Below are positions 55,742-64,000 of a stretch of DNA of 64,000 bases, one piece after another. Below the pieces are notes generated by a model. It worked only from the letters and a program-made list of their open reading frames with translations, ran no database searches and was not told the DNA's origin. A program made the translations under genes and the position numbers. The stretch is from positions 14,054,749 through 14,118,748 of the forward strand of contig ML677351.1 of the NCBI GenBank assembly GCA_007922305.1. The letters are read 5' to 3'. Every line of letters starts with the position of its first letter. The stretch's first letter is position 1. Source of the stretch: Dermatemys mawii (taxonomy: Eukaryota > Chordata > Testudines > Dermatemydidae).

Positions 55742-56265
55742 AGACTATTTTGCCTTGCTGGTTGCCTGAGCCTGAAGCCCAGGCCCCAGCCCACACAGAC
55801 TGTGTTTGCTTTACTGGCTGCCTGTGCCCTGAAGCCCAGGCTAAAGCCAGCCCCCATAGAGACTGTGTGTTTGCTGGCCGCCTGAGCCTGAAGCCCTGGC
55901 CCCCGCCTTCTATAGACTAGTTATTTGTTGGCTGCCTGTGCACTGAAGCCCAGGCCCCAGTCTCTTAAAGACTGTTCATTTGTGGGCTGCCTGTGCCCTG
56001 AATCCCAGGCTAGAGCCCACCTCCTAAAGACTGTTTATTTGCTGGCTGTCTGAGCCTGAAGGCCAGGCCCCAGCCTTAAGGACTTTTGTTGTGTTTGCCT
56101 GGCTGGCTGGCTGAGCCTGGAGGCCAGGCCCCAGCCCTAAGGACTTTTGTTGTGTTTTGCCTTGCTGGCTGCTTGTGCCACGCCCAGACTAGAGCCAGCC
56201 CTCTAACAACTGTGTGTATTTGCTGGCAGCCTGAGCCTGAAGCCCAGGCCCAGCTGCATCTCGGC
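55742..56265 (+). repeat. minisatellite of nine 52-67-bp units
   Basis: Units begin AGACT or GGACTTTTG, continue with TTTGCTGGCTGCCTG(A/T)GCC and TGAAGCCCAGGC, then a C-rich stretch. Unit lengths vary and the last units diverge. Entirely inside GC-rich element 1. Confidence 0.85.
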
Positions 56266-56335
56266 ACGAGCGACCCGCCGGGCACCTGGCAAGGCCTGAG
56301 CCGGCCGGTTCGGACCAGCCCGAGGGGCTGGTAAA

Positions 56336-57055
56336 CCCTTCCACTGCAGAAGAGGGATTAAAAGAGACCATTGAGGTGCTGGTAAACCCAGGGGTGCTTG
56401 TTGAGACCCCAGGCACACGCAATTCCCACATCTGGCTGGTCTTGAAGATATTACAGCTAACAGTTGATTACTGCAAGCTAAACAAAGTCACTCCTTGTTT
56501 AGCACCAGTGGTGGTGAAATTTTAGCAAGATCACAGCCACCATAGCCGCAGGTGCAAAATGGTTCTCTGTTCTCAACCTGTCCAGTACGTTTTTCTCTAT
56601 TCCCCTCCACAGATAAGCATGGCATAAATTTGCGTTTATCTTTAACAACCGGCAGCACACCTTCAGCAGAGGGCCACAAGGCTTCTATAACGTACCCTCA
56701 ATTTGTCACAGACGCGTGACAAAAATGTTGGTGACAGTGTGTGAAAAAGACAAAGTTGTGAGTTATGTAGATGACATCTTAATAGCCACAACATCCAAGG
56801 AAAACAACTTGAAAATGCTGGATATAATTTCTGACAAGATAAAAGATACGGGATTTTTATAAAGTCGACAAAGGCACAGATGGCATTACAGAAAGTCATG
56901 TATCTAGGCACAGAATTAGGAGTACATGGAAGAAGACCTGTCATGCTGCGGGTTGAGCTACTATGTAAGCTCCCAACACCTCAAGACATCTCTGCTCTCA
57001 GATTGTTTCTGGGACTAACTGGTTTTTCAAGAGAATTTGTGGAAAGTGATGCAGA
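56336..57055 (+). pseudogene. ERV reverse transcriptase remnant, part 1
   Basis: Contains a VDYCKLNKVTP-like motif (near 56463), the catalytic YVDD at 56764-56775 followed by ILIA, and LFLGLTGFSREFVES near 57004. Frames change several times. It is cut at 57055 by the solo LTR; pol resumes at 58502. Confidence 0.85.
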
Positions 57056-58501
57056 TGTAAGCAGTGTCAGGAATGAGATATATTCTGACATCTGGTGGCG
57101 AACTATGGGAATTACAGTGAGCCTTGCAAAATAAGTCTGGGGCTGATCAATTTGCATAGACACACCCACTGCGCCTAGCCTGAGCCCACAGCAGCCCACA
57201 GGGCCACTTCGGCTGATGAGGGAGCCCCAGTTTCTATGTTATTGGGGCAGGAATGATAAAGTGATGTTACTGTGATTATGTGAATGAAGGACTATGGACA
57301 TGTACTTGGCCCTTGTTATGATGGAGGGACTCGCCATCATCTAGGTAGCACTCACTGGGCAAGGGCCATGCGTTTTCAGAACACTGTGAGATTGAGAGAG
57401 GTGGTGGACAAGCATCTATACCTTTTGGTGAGGGTGCTGTTGGAGGGCCTCCCAGGCCTATTGCACCCTGCCTCTCTCCACTGTGGAATGTCAGAATTGA
57501 ATTTTGCTTCCATTAGGAGCCTGGTTTCAGGCTGCTGAGCTGACAATTGCTTTGGGCTCACTGGTGCACCTGCACTAAGGCTCCCCTACTGTGAGCTGAA
57601 ATCACTTAAGAGCTGAACTCACCTAAGAGCTAAAGAAATCACTGAGCGCTGTCTTAAGTAGGGGGGACCTGGAAAAAAGTGCAGAGTGGCTGGTGCAGCA
57701 GAGCAGTCGGTGTGTCGGCTAGCAGGACGGCTAGCGGAGTGACTGGTGCAGCAGAGCTGTCTGTCGACTAGCAGAGGCGTTGGTGCTGCGGGCAGAGTGA
57801 CCGGCGCAGCAGAGCTGTCTGTCTGTCACCTAGCAGAGGCGTGGGTGCTGCGGGCAGAGTGACCGGCGCGGCAGAGCTGTCGGGGTGTCGGCTAGCAGAG
57901 CAGCTAGCGGATCAACGGGCAGAGCGGTTCGTAGGACAGCCAGCGGAGCGGAGCAAAGCCGATTGCGGTGAGAGCTGCAGCGGAACCTCACGGAGAGGCG
58001 GCACGGTCGGCCTCGGACCACGTAAGGTGCCCCATGCCCTACCCTCCATCTCCACCCAGGCTGGAGGTAAGACTCTGCCAATTGACTTTTGAACTCTGCA
58101 CGGACCAAGGACAGAGACTCTTGGGCTGTTGGACTTTTGGGACTATTGCGTGACTTTTTGGGGTTGTGGAACTCAAGAGCCAAAGGGAAGGCCACGGCCT
58201 ATTTGCTGGGAGGGGGGCTTCTGGTTCATGGTTTGGTTTATTAACCTTGTTTGTGGTGTTTCCCCAACATAATGCCACATTGTTTCTCCCTGTTATTAAA
58301 AGGCTTTGGTACACTCAGACTCTGTGCTTGCGAGAGGGGAAGTATTGTCTCTTACAGACGCCCAGAGGGGTGGTATATGGTTGTCCCAGGTCACTGGGTG
58401 GGGGCTCGAGCCGGTTTTTTGTATTGTGCTATTGGAATGGAACCCCTGGATACTGAACCCGGCCCTTGTTGCTGCCAACTCTGATGGGCAGAAGGGTTAC
58501 A
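57056..58501 (+). mobile_element. solo LTR (TGTAAGCAG family), inserted in the ERV RT region
   Basis: 1446 bp from TGTAAGCAGTGTCAGG to GGGCAGAAGGGTTACA, with TGTAA/TTACA inverted tips. The 4-bp flanks are CAGA on both sides (57052-57055 and 58502-58505). The host pol frame is continuous when the LTR and one CAGA are disregarded, which confirms both ends. It holds a GC-rich block of about three 60-bp tandem units (57737-57910) and a late ATTAAA that may serve polyadenylation (near 58293). Confidence 0.92.
57737..57910 (+). repeat. about 60-bp tandem repeat inside the LTR
   Basis: Three units beginning GAGTGAC(T/C)GG(T/C)GC and containing GCAGAGCTGTC and CTAGCAGAG. The inverted copy at 16866-18230 has a diverged equivalent around 17400-17620. 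Confidence 0.65.
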
Positions 58502-59350
58502 CAGAGATTGCACAACCTTTATACCAGCTTTTAAAAGAGGAACAAGAAAGGGCGTGGAACAAAGAGCAAAAGGAAGCCTTCAACAAACTGAAGCAAGCGC
58601 TCACCGAAGCTCCAGCTCTTGCCTCCCCAAAACTAGACACTTCATCTCTATTACAACTGGCATCAACCTACAGAGGCTTGGGTGCTGTTCTGCTCCCACA
58701 CACCAGATGCAGGCCTAACCCCATTGCCTATGGTTCAAAGGTGCTGAATGACATTGACAAACAGTACTCCACCTCTGAAAAGGAAGTCTTAGCCCTGGGC
58801 TTTAAATCAATTAGGGGTATCTGATAGGCATGTCTCACATGGTTCTCAAGATGACTCTCACAACAGTAAAATATGTCTTGTCAGGCCATATAATGAAGGG
58901 AGGGCATCCAACCCCAGACTGACAGGATGGACCCGCAGCTTACTAAACAAGAACATGGAAGTCAACAAAGCACCTCAGTTATCTATTGTTCCATATGCCC
59001 TATTGACTCAAGGTGAGGAGCACGAGTGCGCTCTGCCAATGGAAGACCTGAAATAAGTTAAGTCGCCCTTCCTAATAGGTACCACTTATCAAGAAGCAAA
59101 AATAAAAGGACTAGATATTGGGGAGTTGACAGAAGCTGCTGCTATAAGGATGGCAAGCCATGTGCTGGCTGTGCAGCTTTGCAGATAAACACTCAGAACA
59201 TCCTGCAAGGTACCATAGTGCCTTATTCAGCACGAGATGCTGAGGTGGTTGCGATATTAGCAGTATTGAATGCAGCTGAGCCTGAGGTTAACCTGTTCAT
59301 CTGCTCCAATTCAGATTGGGTGGTCCAAGCCCTAACTGGATGGATGCCCG
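58502..59350 (+). pseudogene. ERV reverse transcriptase connection and RNase H remnant
   Basis: Pol resumes with IAQPLYQLLKEEQERAW, followed by KLKQALTEAPALASPKLD, GLGAVLLP and YSTSEKEVLAL. From about 59130 an RNase H-like stretch follows (CAGCAALQI, then SARDAEVVAILAVLNAAEP and an ICSNSDWVVQAL segment). Stops near 58824, 58920 and 59055 break it. Confidence 0.75.
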
Positions 59351-60640
59351 TCTGGCTTCAGAGAACCATGACCTCAGCCAATGGAAAACCTGTGGCATAC
59401 TCAAAATGCCTGTTGTGGAAACTCAAAATGGTGACACCCACCTGTGCAAAGAGAAGGCCCATAGAAAAGACCAGGCTGAAATTTCTAAATTGAATAATAA
59501 GGTGGATGGGCATGCTAAGCAAGCAGCCCAGATGGGCATGGAACATCTGTGGACTAAACCAGATAAGAAAGCGTATAAAGTCCAGCACAGAGATGCAAAA
59601 ATAAAAAGCCAGCTAGATACTGTGGCCCTTCCAAAGCAAGACAAGGAACTACAAGACTTGTTACAAAAAGATGACCGCCGTGGCTACAACATATTCAGAA
59701 ACAAAAGTTGGGTTCATAATGGCCTTAAAGAAGGACACTGGTGACAACACCAGTCTGAGTGGTGCACACATCTGAGAAAAGAGTTGATTAGCCTCTTACA
59801 TAGCCAAGGGCATTTCAGCTCTGAAAAAATTGCCAGTAGCTGTTGTTTGTATGCTGGTGGCCAGGATTAGTAAGAGGTGTGTAACATCATATTCAAAACT
59901 GCCTGGTATATGCATAGAACAATTCCAACCATAAAGTTAATAAAGACCCAATGCTGCACCAAAAAATAGCTGGACCATGGTTGAGACTCCAAATAGATTA
60001 CATCAGGCCTCTTGGTGGTGGACTCATTTTCGAAATGGGTCAAAGCATATCCCACATGCAATAACACCACGATGACTACTGCAAAGTTCCTATTGGTGCA
60101 GACCTTCACAAGATTTGGCCTATCTGAAACTATCGTTTTAGACCAAGGTCCGCATTTTGTGGGTGAGATCATGAAGCCTCTCTGCCAGGCTCTAAATACC
60201 CATCAAAAGTTCCACATTGTGGGTCATCCCTAGAGTTATGGTTGAGTTGAAAGAACCAGCTGTGCCATAAAAACAGCTCTGAGGAAAACTGTAACCAATT
60301 CGGGGAAGTACTGGGACCAAAAATTATCATTGGTGTTAATGGTGTTAAGAAATCATGGTTTTACAGTTCATTAGGTGTTGACAAGTTATGTGATGCATAT
60401 CCCCAAACAGGGGTGACTAGGTGAGGTCGTTCCAGATAGCTACCAACCGAGAGTCCTCGAGGACCAGTTTATGGAAAAGTTACTGAATAATATTAAAGAC
60501 ATTCTGAAGCAAGTGGCTGTACAGATGAATACCAACTCCAGATTAATGGATGAAAGATTAGGGAACACTCTTAAACCAATAGAATGGAATATAGGGGATA
60601 GAGTCCCTATGTAGGTTTTATTCTGACAAAGGGCATGTAT
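59351..60640 (+). pseudogene. ERV integrase remnant
   Basis: The catalytic-core landmarks VVDSFSKWVKAYPT (near 60015), FTRFGLSETIVLDQGPHFVG (near 60108) and a downstream VERT-like segment occur in the expected order. The frame is stopped at 60231 and elsewhere, so no functional integrase is encoded. Confidence 0.8.
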
Positions 60641-60979
60641 TAAGTCCCAAATATGTGAGTCCTGTTACTATAACAAAGCCAGTCCCACCATCTATCAGGT
60701 GGAACGTAAGGGCAAAAAAGCAAAGGAGCCTCAAATGATTCCACTCCAGCCCACTGAAAACATGGAAGAGGTTTGTGACCTAAGGTAACTATATGAAAAC
60801 ATAACTACCTTGTTTTCTTTTGTTTACTTCCGAGGAACCACAACACCTCAGTGGTGCCATACATTTAATACCTTGTTTGCTCCTGCTTGTAAACATATAT
60901 AATATGTTATTAATTAAGGAAGGAGAGCATTGTTTTTATTTTGCAAAGGGAAACCACAGTGGTAGTAGAAACCTCTCCT

Positions 60980-61806
60980 ATTTAAGATGACTTTGGATCC
61001 ACCACATCTAGCAGTAAGGGTTTCCATAATTGTTTATGCTTATGAAAAGACTCCTTATTGTTTCCTCTTTTGGCAAGAGAAAAAAGGCAATAGTTCTATG
61101 ATGGCAATGGTGGAAACTAATAGTTCCCAATTAACAGCCTTGGATACAAAGGCAAAGCAGTCTACTTTTGTAAAAAAGGACGATCATAGTTGCAAATGGG
61201 AATTTAAGGAGGAACATCTGAAAGAGTATTCTAATGTACAAAGGATAAAAAGCTCTTACAGTGTGCATGTATAAAGTCTAATAGTCCCTCTCATGTAAAG
61301 GTGTCAACAGTTCAAATAGAAGTTAACATGAATCTGCAATTCCATGAAAGCACCTTGAGCATAAGAACACATACTCCTTCCAATTCATATAATACAAGTC
61401 TGAGTTGTTACAACAGTACAAAAACCAGCTGTAATTCCTTTGTCAATGCAAATAGTTTCTGTAAACAAGAAAAAATATATAGTGTTTGTAACCAGCTGCT
61501 ATGGCATTATTAACATGGAGGTGAATGTAAATGATGCCAGTGTATGGACAGTAAATGGAGTATATGGAGCCCAAGAAAAGGTCGAGTAATGGTGGTACCA
61601 CGACTGTATGTTAGTAATGTAGGACCAATGGAAGTGAAGGAGAATAGTAAAAGATTGCTCCTAATCAATCCTGTCTACTCTTTAAAAAGAATTACCATGC
61701 TTTTGCAAGTAACTCTTCCTGACATTGAAGGAAAATGTGCACTTTATACTCAACCCTTAATAAAAGGATGGTATGCCTGGACTCAAAGTGTGTTAGCCAA
61801 GAAACC
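60980..61806 (+). pseudogene. ERV env surface-subunit-like remnant
   Basis: Several short plus frames rich in Asn, Ser, Thr and Cys with many N-x-S/T sequons (for example ETNSSQLT and YNTSLSCYNSTKTSCNS) occupy the position expected of the env surface subunit. No receptor-binding domain is recognised. Broken by stops and interrupted at 61807 by the second GC-rich element. Confidence 0.6.
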
Positions 61807-62727
61807 TGTAGCGAGGCGGTGTGGTGCCCAACCGCCCCACAGAGGGACGAGCTTCCCCAGAGGCAAGAGGGGGCGGAGCTGGAGAAACCTGCGCCCCTCC
61901 CCCAGAGGTCAGCTGGCCGACCCGGAAGTATAAAAGCTCGGCCCCGGAGCTCACTTTGGAGGGAGCAAGCGGAGGGGCCAGAGGCCACAGCCCACAGCCA
62001 GAGCTCCTGAATGGGAAGCCCCGGTGACCCAGCCTGAGCCCGGGAACTGGCCGAGCCTGCCCTGCGCCCGCTACCCGGAGGAAGAGGGACCGAGCCTCCC
62101 CCGTCCAGGCTACCCCGAGGGGCTGCCGCCTCTGCCTCCAGACAGCGACTCGGAGGAGCCCATGGAGGTCACCACGCCTAACCAGGTACCCTTTGAGGGG
62201 GAGTTAGGAAGTGGCCTGGGGAATGAGTCTGAACCTAGGTCAGTGTGTTGCGGTCTGGATCCCCACTGACTGCAGCAGGCCTGTTACCGCTGCTAGGGCC
62301 CCGGGCCGGGACGCAGTGGAGCGAGTGGGCCTGCGTCCCCCCTGCCACCCTTAACCGTGGGTGGCAGTCTCCCCCTCAGCCAGACGCCAGTGCTAGCTGT
62401 CTGGTGTGGCTCAGCCCCTGCTTGAGGGTCTGAGCCCCTGACTCTCCCTTGTGCTTGTGGCCCCGCCCTGCCTCAGGGCCTGGGCCTTTTCAAACTGTTG
62501 CTGCTCAGCCCCTGTTTGGGGGGGTCTGAGCCCCTGACTCTACCCTGTGGGTGTGTTGCCCGCCCGGCTTTCGGGCTAGGGCGTGCTGAACTGACGCTGC
62601 TCAGGCCTGGCTGAGCACTTGAGCCCCGGGCCCGGGTATTCCCCAACCCGGCTGAGGGGTGTGTAGCGAGGCGGTCGGGTGCCCAACCGCCCCGCAGAGG
62701 GACGAGCCCCAGTGGCGACCCCCTACA
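61807..62727 (+). mobile_element. GC-rich LTR-like element 2, inserted in ERV env
   Basis: 921 bp from TGTAGCGAGGCGG to CGACCCCCTACA, with TGTAG/CTACA inverted tips. Flanks are AAACC (61802-61806) and GAACC (62728-62732), 4 of 5 matching. The first 45 bp recur near the right end (62662-62706). A good TATA box (AAGTATAAAAGC, near 61925) follows a GC-rich leader, then a short Pro/acidic ORF (62024-62269) and C-rich degenerate units with GTCTGAGCCCCTGACTCT (near 62430 and 62526). Same architecture as element 1, though their sequences align poorly. Confidence 0.78.
62024..62269 (+). CDS. short Pro/acidic ORF in GC-rich element 2
   Basis: An 81-codon frame starting about 95 bp after the TATA box. 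It is rich in Pro and Glu, with PPDSDSEEPMEV and PYPEEEG-like stretches, and ends in CCGLDPH. I recognise no domain. It may be an LTR leader or the start of a gag-like frame of the parent element, or a GC-driven chance ORF. Confidence 0.25.
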   Translation: MTQPEPGNWPSLPCARYPEEEGPSLPRPGYPEGLPPLPPDSDSEEPMEVTTPNQVPFEGELGSGLGNESEPRSVCCGLDPH

Positions 62728-64000
62728 GAACCATAGAGTTAAACATAATGTACTGGCCACTGTATTAGGAGGAGTAGGTACTGGTCTTGGTGTTATATAC
62801 ACCATTGATGTGAATATCTTGGCCAATGAAGTTGATGCCATGGGACATGAAATAGCCTCCTTAAGTCATCCATTAATCAGATGAGCATTCTAGAGTAGGA
62901 CATTGCTAGAGTCCTACCAACCTGGGAAACCTTGCAAGAGCAGGACCATCTTAAAATCATGGATGCCATAGACACTATGCAGACAAATCTTCCATGGGCT
63001 CTTGCATGTATTCAGGCACAAACTTGGCTGTTAAACATAGCCAGTAACATGCTTACAAATGGTTTTAGTCATGTTATTCCTGTGGAATTGAAAAATACTT
63101 TTGGAAAATGCCACAGATAATTTTGAGAGTTCCCACTAAGTGTATTGGAAGGTAGTTAATTTATCATAAAATCCTGTAGATCAAATAGTTAATACCTGTA
63201 TACTTTCCATTATAAATGCAAGTGAGGAATGGCTATACCCTCTAATTCCTTTGGGCCTCAATATCAGTGGTTCCATGATGAATCCCACTGACATCCCTAG
63301 AGAGGTTCATAAAGATGGCAAAGGATATAACAGTGTCAACTTAGATTCATGCACATGGGAAAAAGGAATTGGTTACTCCTGCACATCTAGAGTTATTGAA
63401 GAGCCCCATGTTTATTTAGACTCCAACCAAGGTAAATGCCACTATTGCCTACAGGCCAGTGATAATCACTCAGCAATAGTTTTAATTAATGATAATTGTT
63501 TATGAATACGTAGCTGGTGTACTGAATTTTTGCTAAATTCCTTTTACAAAATAGATCACAATCCCCACAGCAACTTACGTTTATGTTCTGTATACACTGT
63601 ACAAAGATGCGATATTGACTTCCTACTACATAATGCAACCATGCAGAGTATTCAGGCACATGATGCATTATACCAACATGTAAATCCAGTAAATTTAGGA
63701 GTTAATATAGGTGTATTAAAGCCGTTGGTGAGACACTAAAATCTAAAGAAGCACTTAAAGGAGTTAGAACACCAGAGCAAAGAAGTGATGCTAACTGTTC
63801 ACCACTCCTCGCAAAAAAATAGAAAAGATCTTAAAGAGAATACAGCATGGATCATCTTTTGCACACTGGTGGGAAAGTTTATTCTTTACTCCTACGAATT
63901 ATAAGGAAGTGTGGTGTGTGTTAATACATCCGGTTGCAGTAATATTCATTGCACAAATGGTCAGCATTGTTGCTATTATGGCTACAATTTGTTACGTGAG
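62728..64000 (+). pseudogene. ERV env transmembrane-subunit remnant
   Basis: Begins with a Gly/Val-rich fusion-peptide-like stretch (near 62753), then an amphipathic helix region around 62930-63118, a cysteine-bearing ectodomain (LDSCTWEKGIGYSC near 63340, GKCHYC near 63430), and a hydrophobic membrane-spanning stretch from about 63920 to the window edge. Stops at 63119, 63503 and 63737 inactivate it. Confidence 0.65.

Larger units (their letters stand above)
55344..56335 (+). mobile_element. GC-rich LTR-like element 1, inserted in the ERV
   Basis: 992 bp starting TGTAGTGAGCCC and ending GGCTGGTAAA. It is flanked by CCCTT on both sides (55339-55343 and 56336-56340), and the host ERV frame is continuous across the site, so the boundaries are firm. 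In order: a 42-bp tandem duplication, an inverted GC-rich leader, a weak TATA-like ACTATAGAAG (near 55499), an acidic/proline-rich ORF ending at 55706, and nine degenerate 52-67-bp units. Probably a solo LTR or short non-autonomous LTR element (5-bp duplication, TG start); the expected CA end is not seen. Confidence 0.8.
53342..64000 (+). mobile_element. degenerate endogenous retrovirus, 5'-truncated, running off the right edge
   Basis: A gag-like region, protease, reverse transcriptase, RNase H, integrase and env remnants follow in retroviral order, all broken by stops and frameshifts. No LTR of its own is visible: the left junction abuts a MIR relic, and the right end lies outside. Three later insertions split it (55344-56335, 57056-58501, 61807-62727). 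Retroviral rather than Ty3/gypsy origin is supported by the env with a hydrophobic fusion-peptide-like stretch and a transmembrane segment. The genus-level class is not determinable by eye; a gamma/epsilon-like affinity is only a guess. Confidence 0.85.

Noticed and set aside
1..64000. CRISPR arrays, operons, tRNA or rRNA genes
   Set aside because: The window is vertebrate nuclear DNA. No regularly spaced direct repeats of CRISPR type were seen, and the only tRNA-like sequences are MIR heads.

Overview
This is a vertebrate nuclear window, almost certainly from a turtle. The evidence is a CR1 LINE with the sauropsid-type 3' end, many hAT-type miniature elements of kinds I associate with turtle genomes, MIR/CORE-SINE relics, and a single Ig-superfamily gene with long introns. 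The turtle assignment is inference from repeat content; a crocodilian is the main alternative.

One host gene is present, apparently complete: the T/NK-cell adhesion receptor CD2, on the minus strand, in six coding exons from 50348 down to 29285. All five introns are phase 1 with GT-AG ends, and the spliced frame is open for 352 codons. The order is signal peptide, a cysteine-free V-type domain, a four-cysteine C2 domain, a 37-codon stalk exon, a transmembrane segment with a basic stop-transfer, and a proline-rich tail. The stalk exon has no counterpart in the five-exon human gene, and the tail lacks the PPPGHR motifs bound by CD2BP2 in mammals. No exon of another functional gene was found.

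The introns are dense with repeats. Intron 5 has a CR1 with a perfect 12-bp target-site duplication, and intron 3 has a decayed KCTD12-like pseudogene. Several miniature transposons carry perfect or near-perfect 8-bp duplications. The region 1-29 kb, downstream of CD2, is intergenic: MITEs, MIR and CR1 relics, and two solo LTRs (16866-18230 and 21416-22538).

The region from about 53.3 kb to the right edge is an old, heavily mutated endogenous retrovirus on the plus strand (gag-like, protease, RT, RNase H, integrase and env remnants). It has no LTR of its own in the window. Three later insertions split it: a GC-rich element at 55344-56335, a solo LTR at 57056-58501 of the same family as the inverted one at 16866-18230, and a second GC-rich element at 61807-62727. 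The two GC-rich elements share a layout (TGTAG start, inverted-repeat leader, TATA-like box, short Pro/acidic ORF, repeated C-rich units) and are the least explained objects here.
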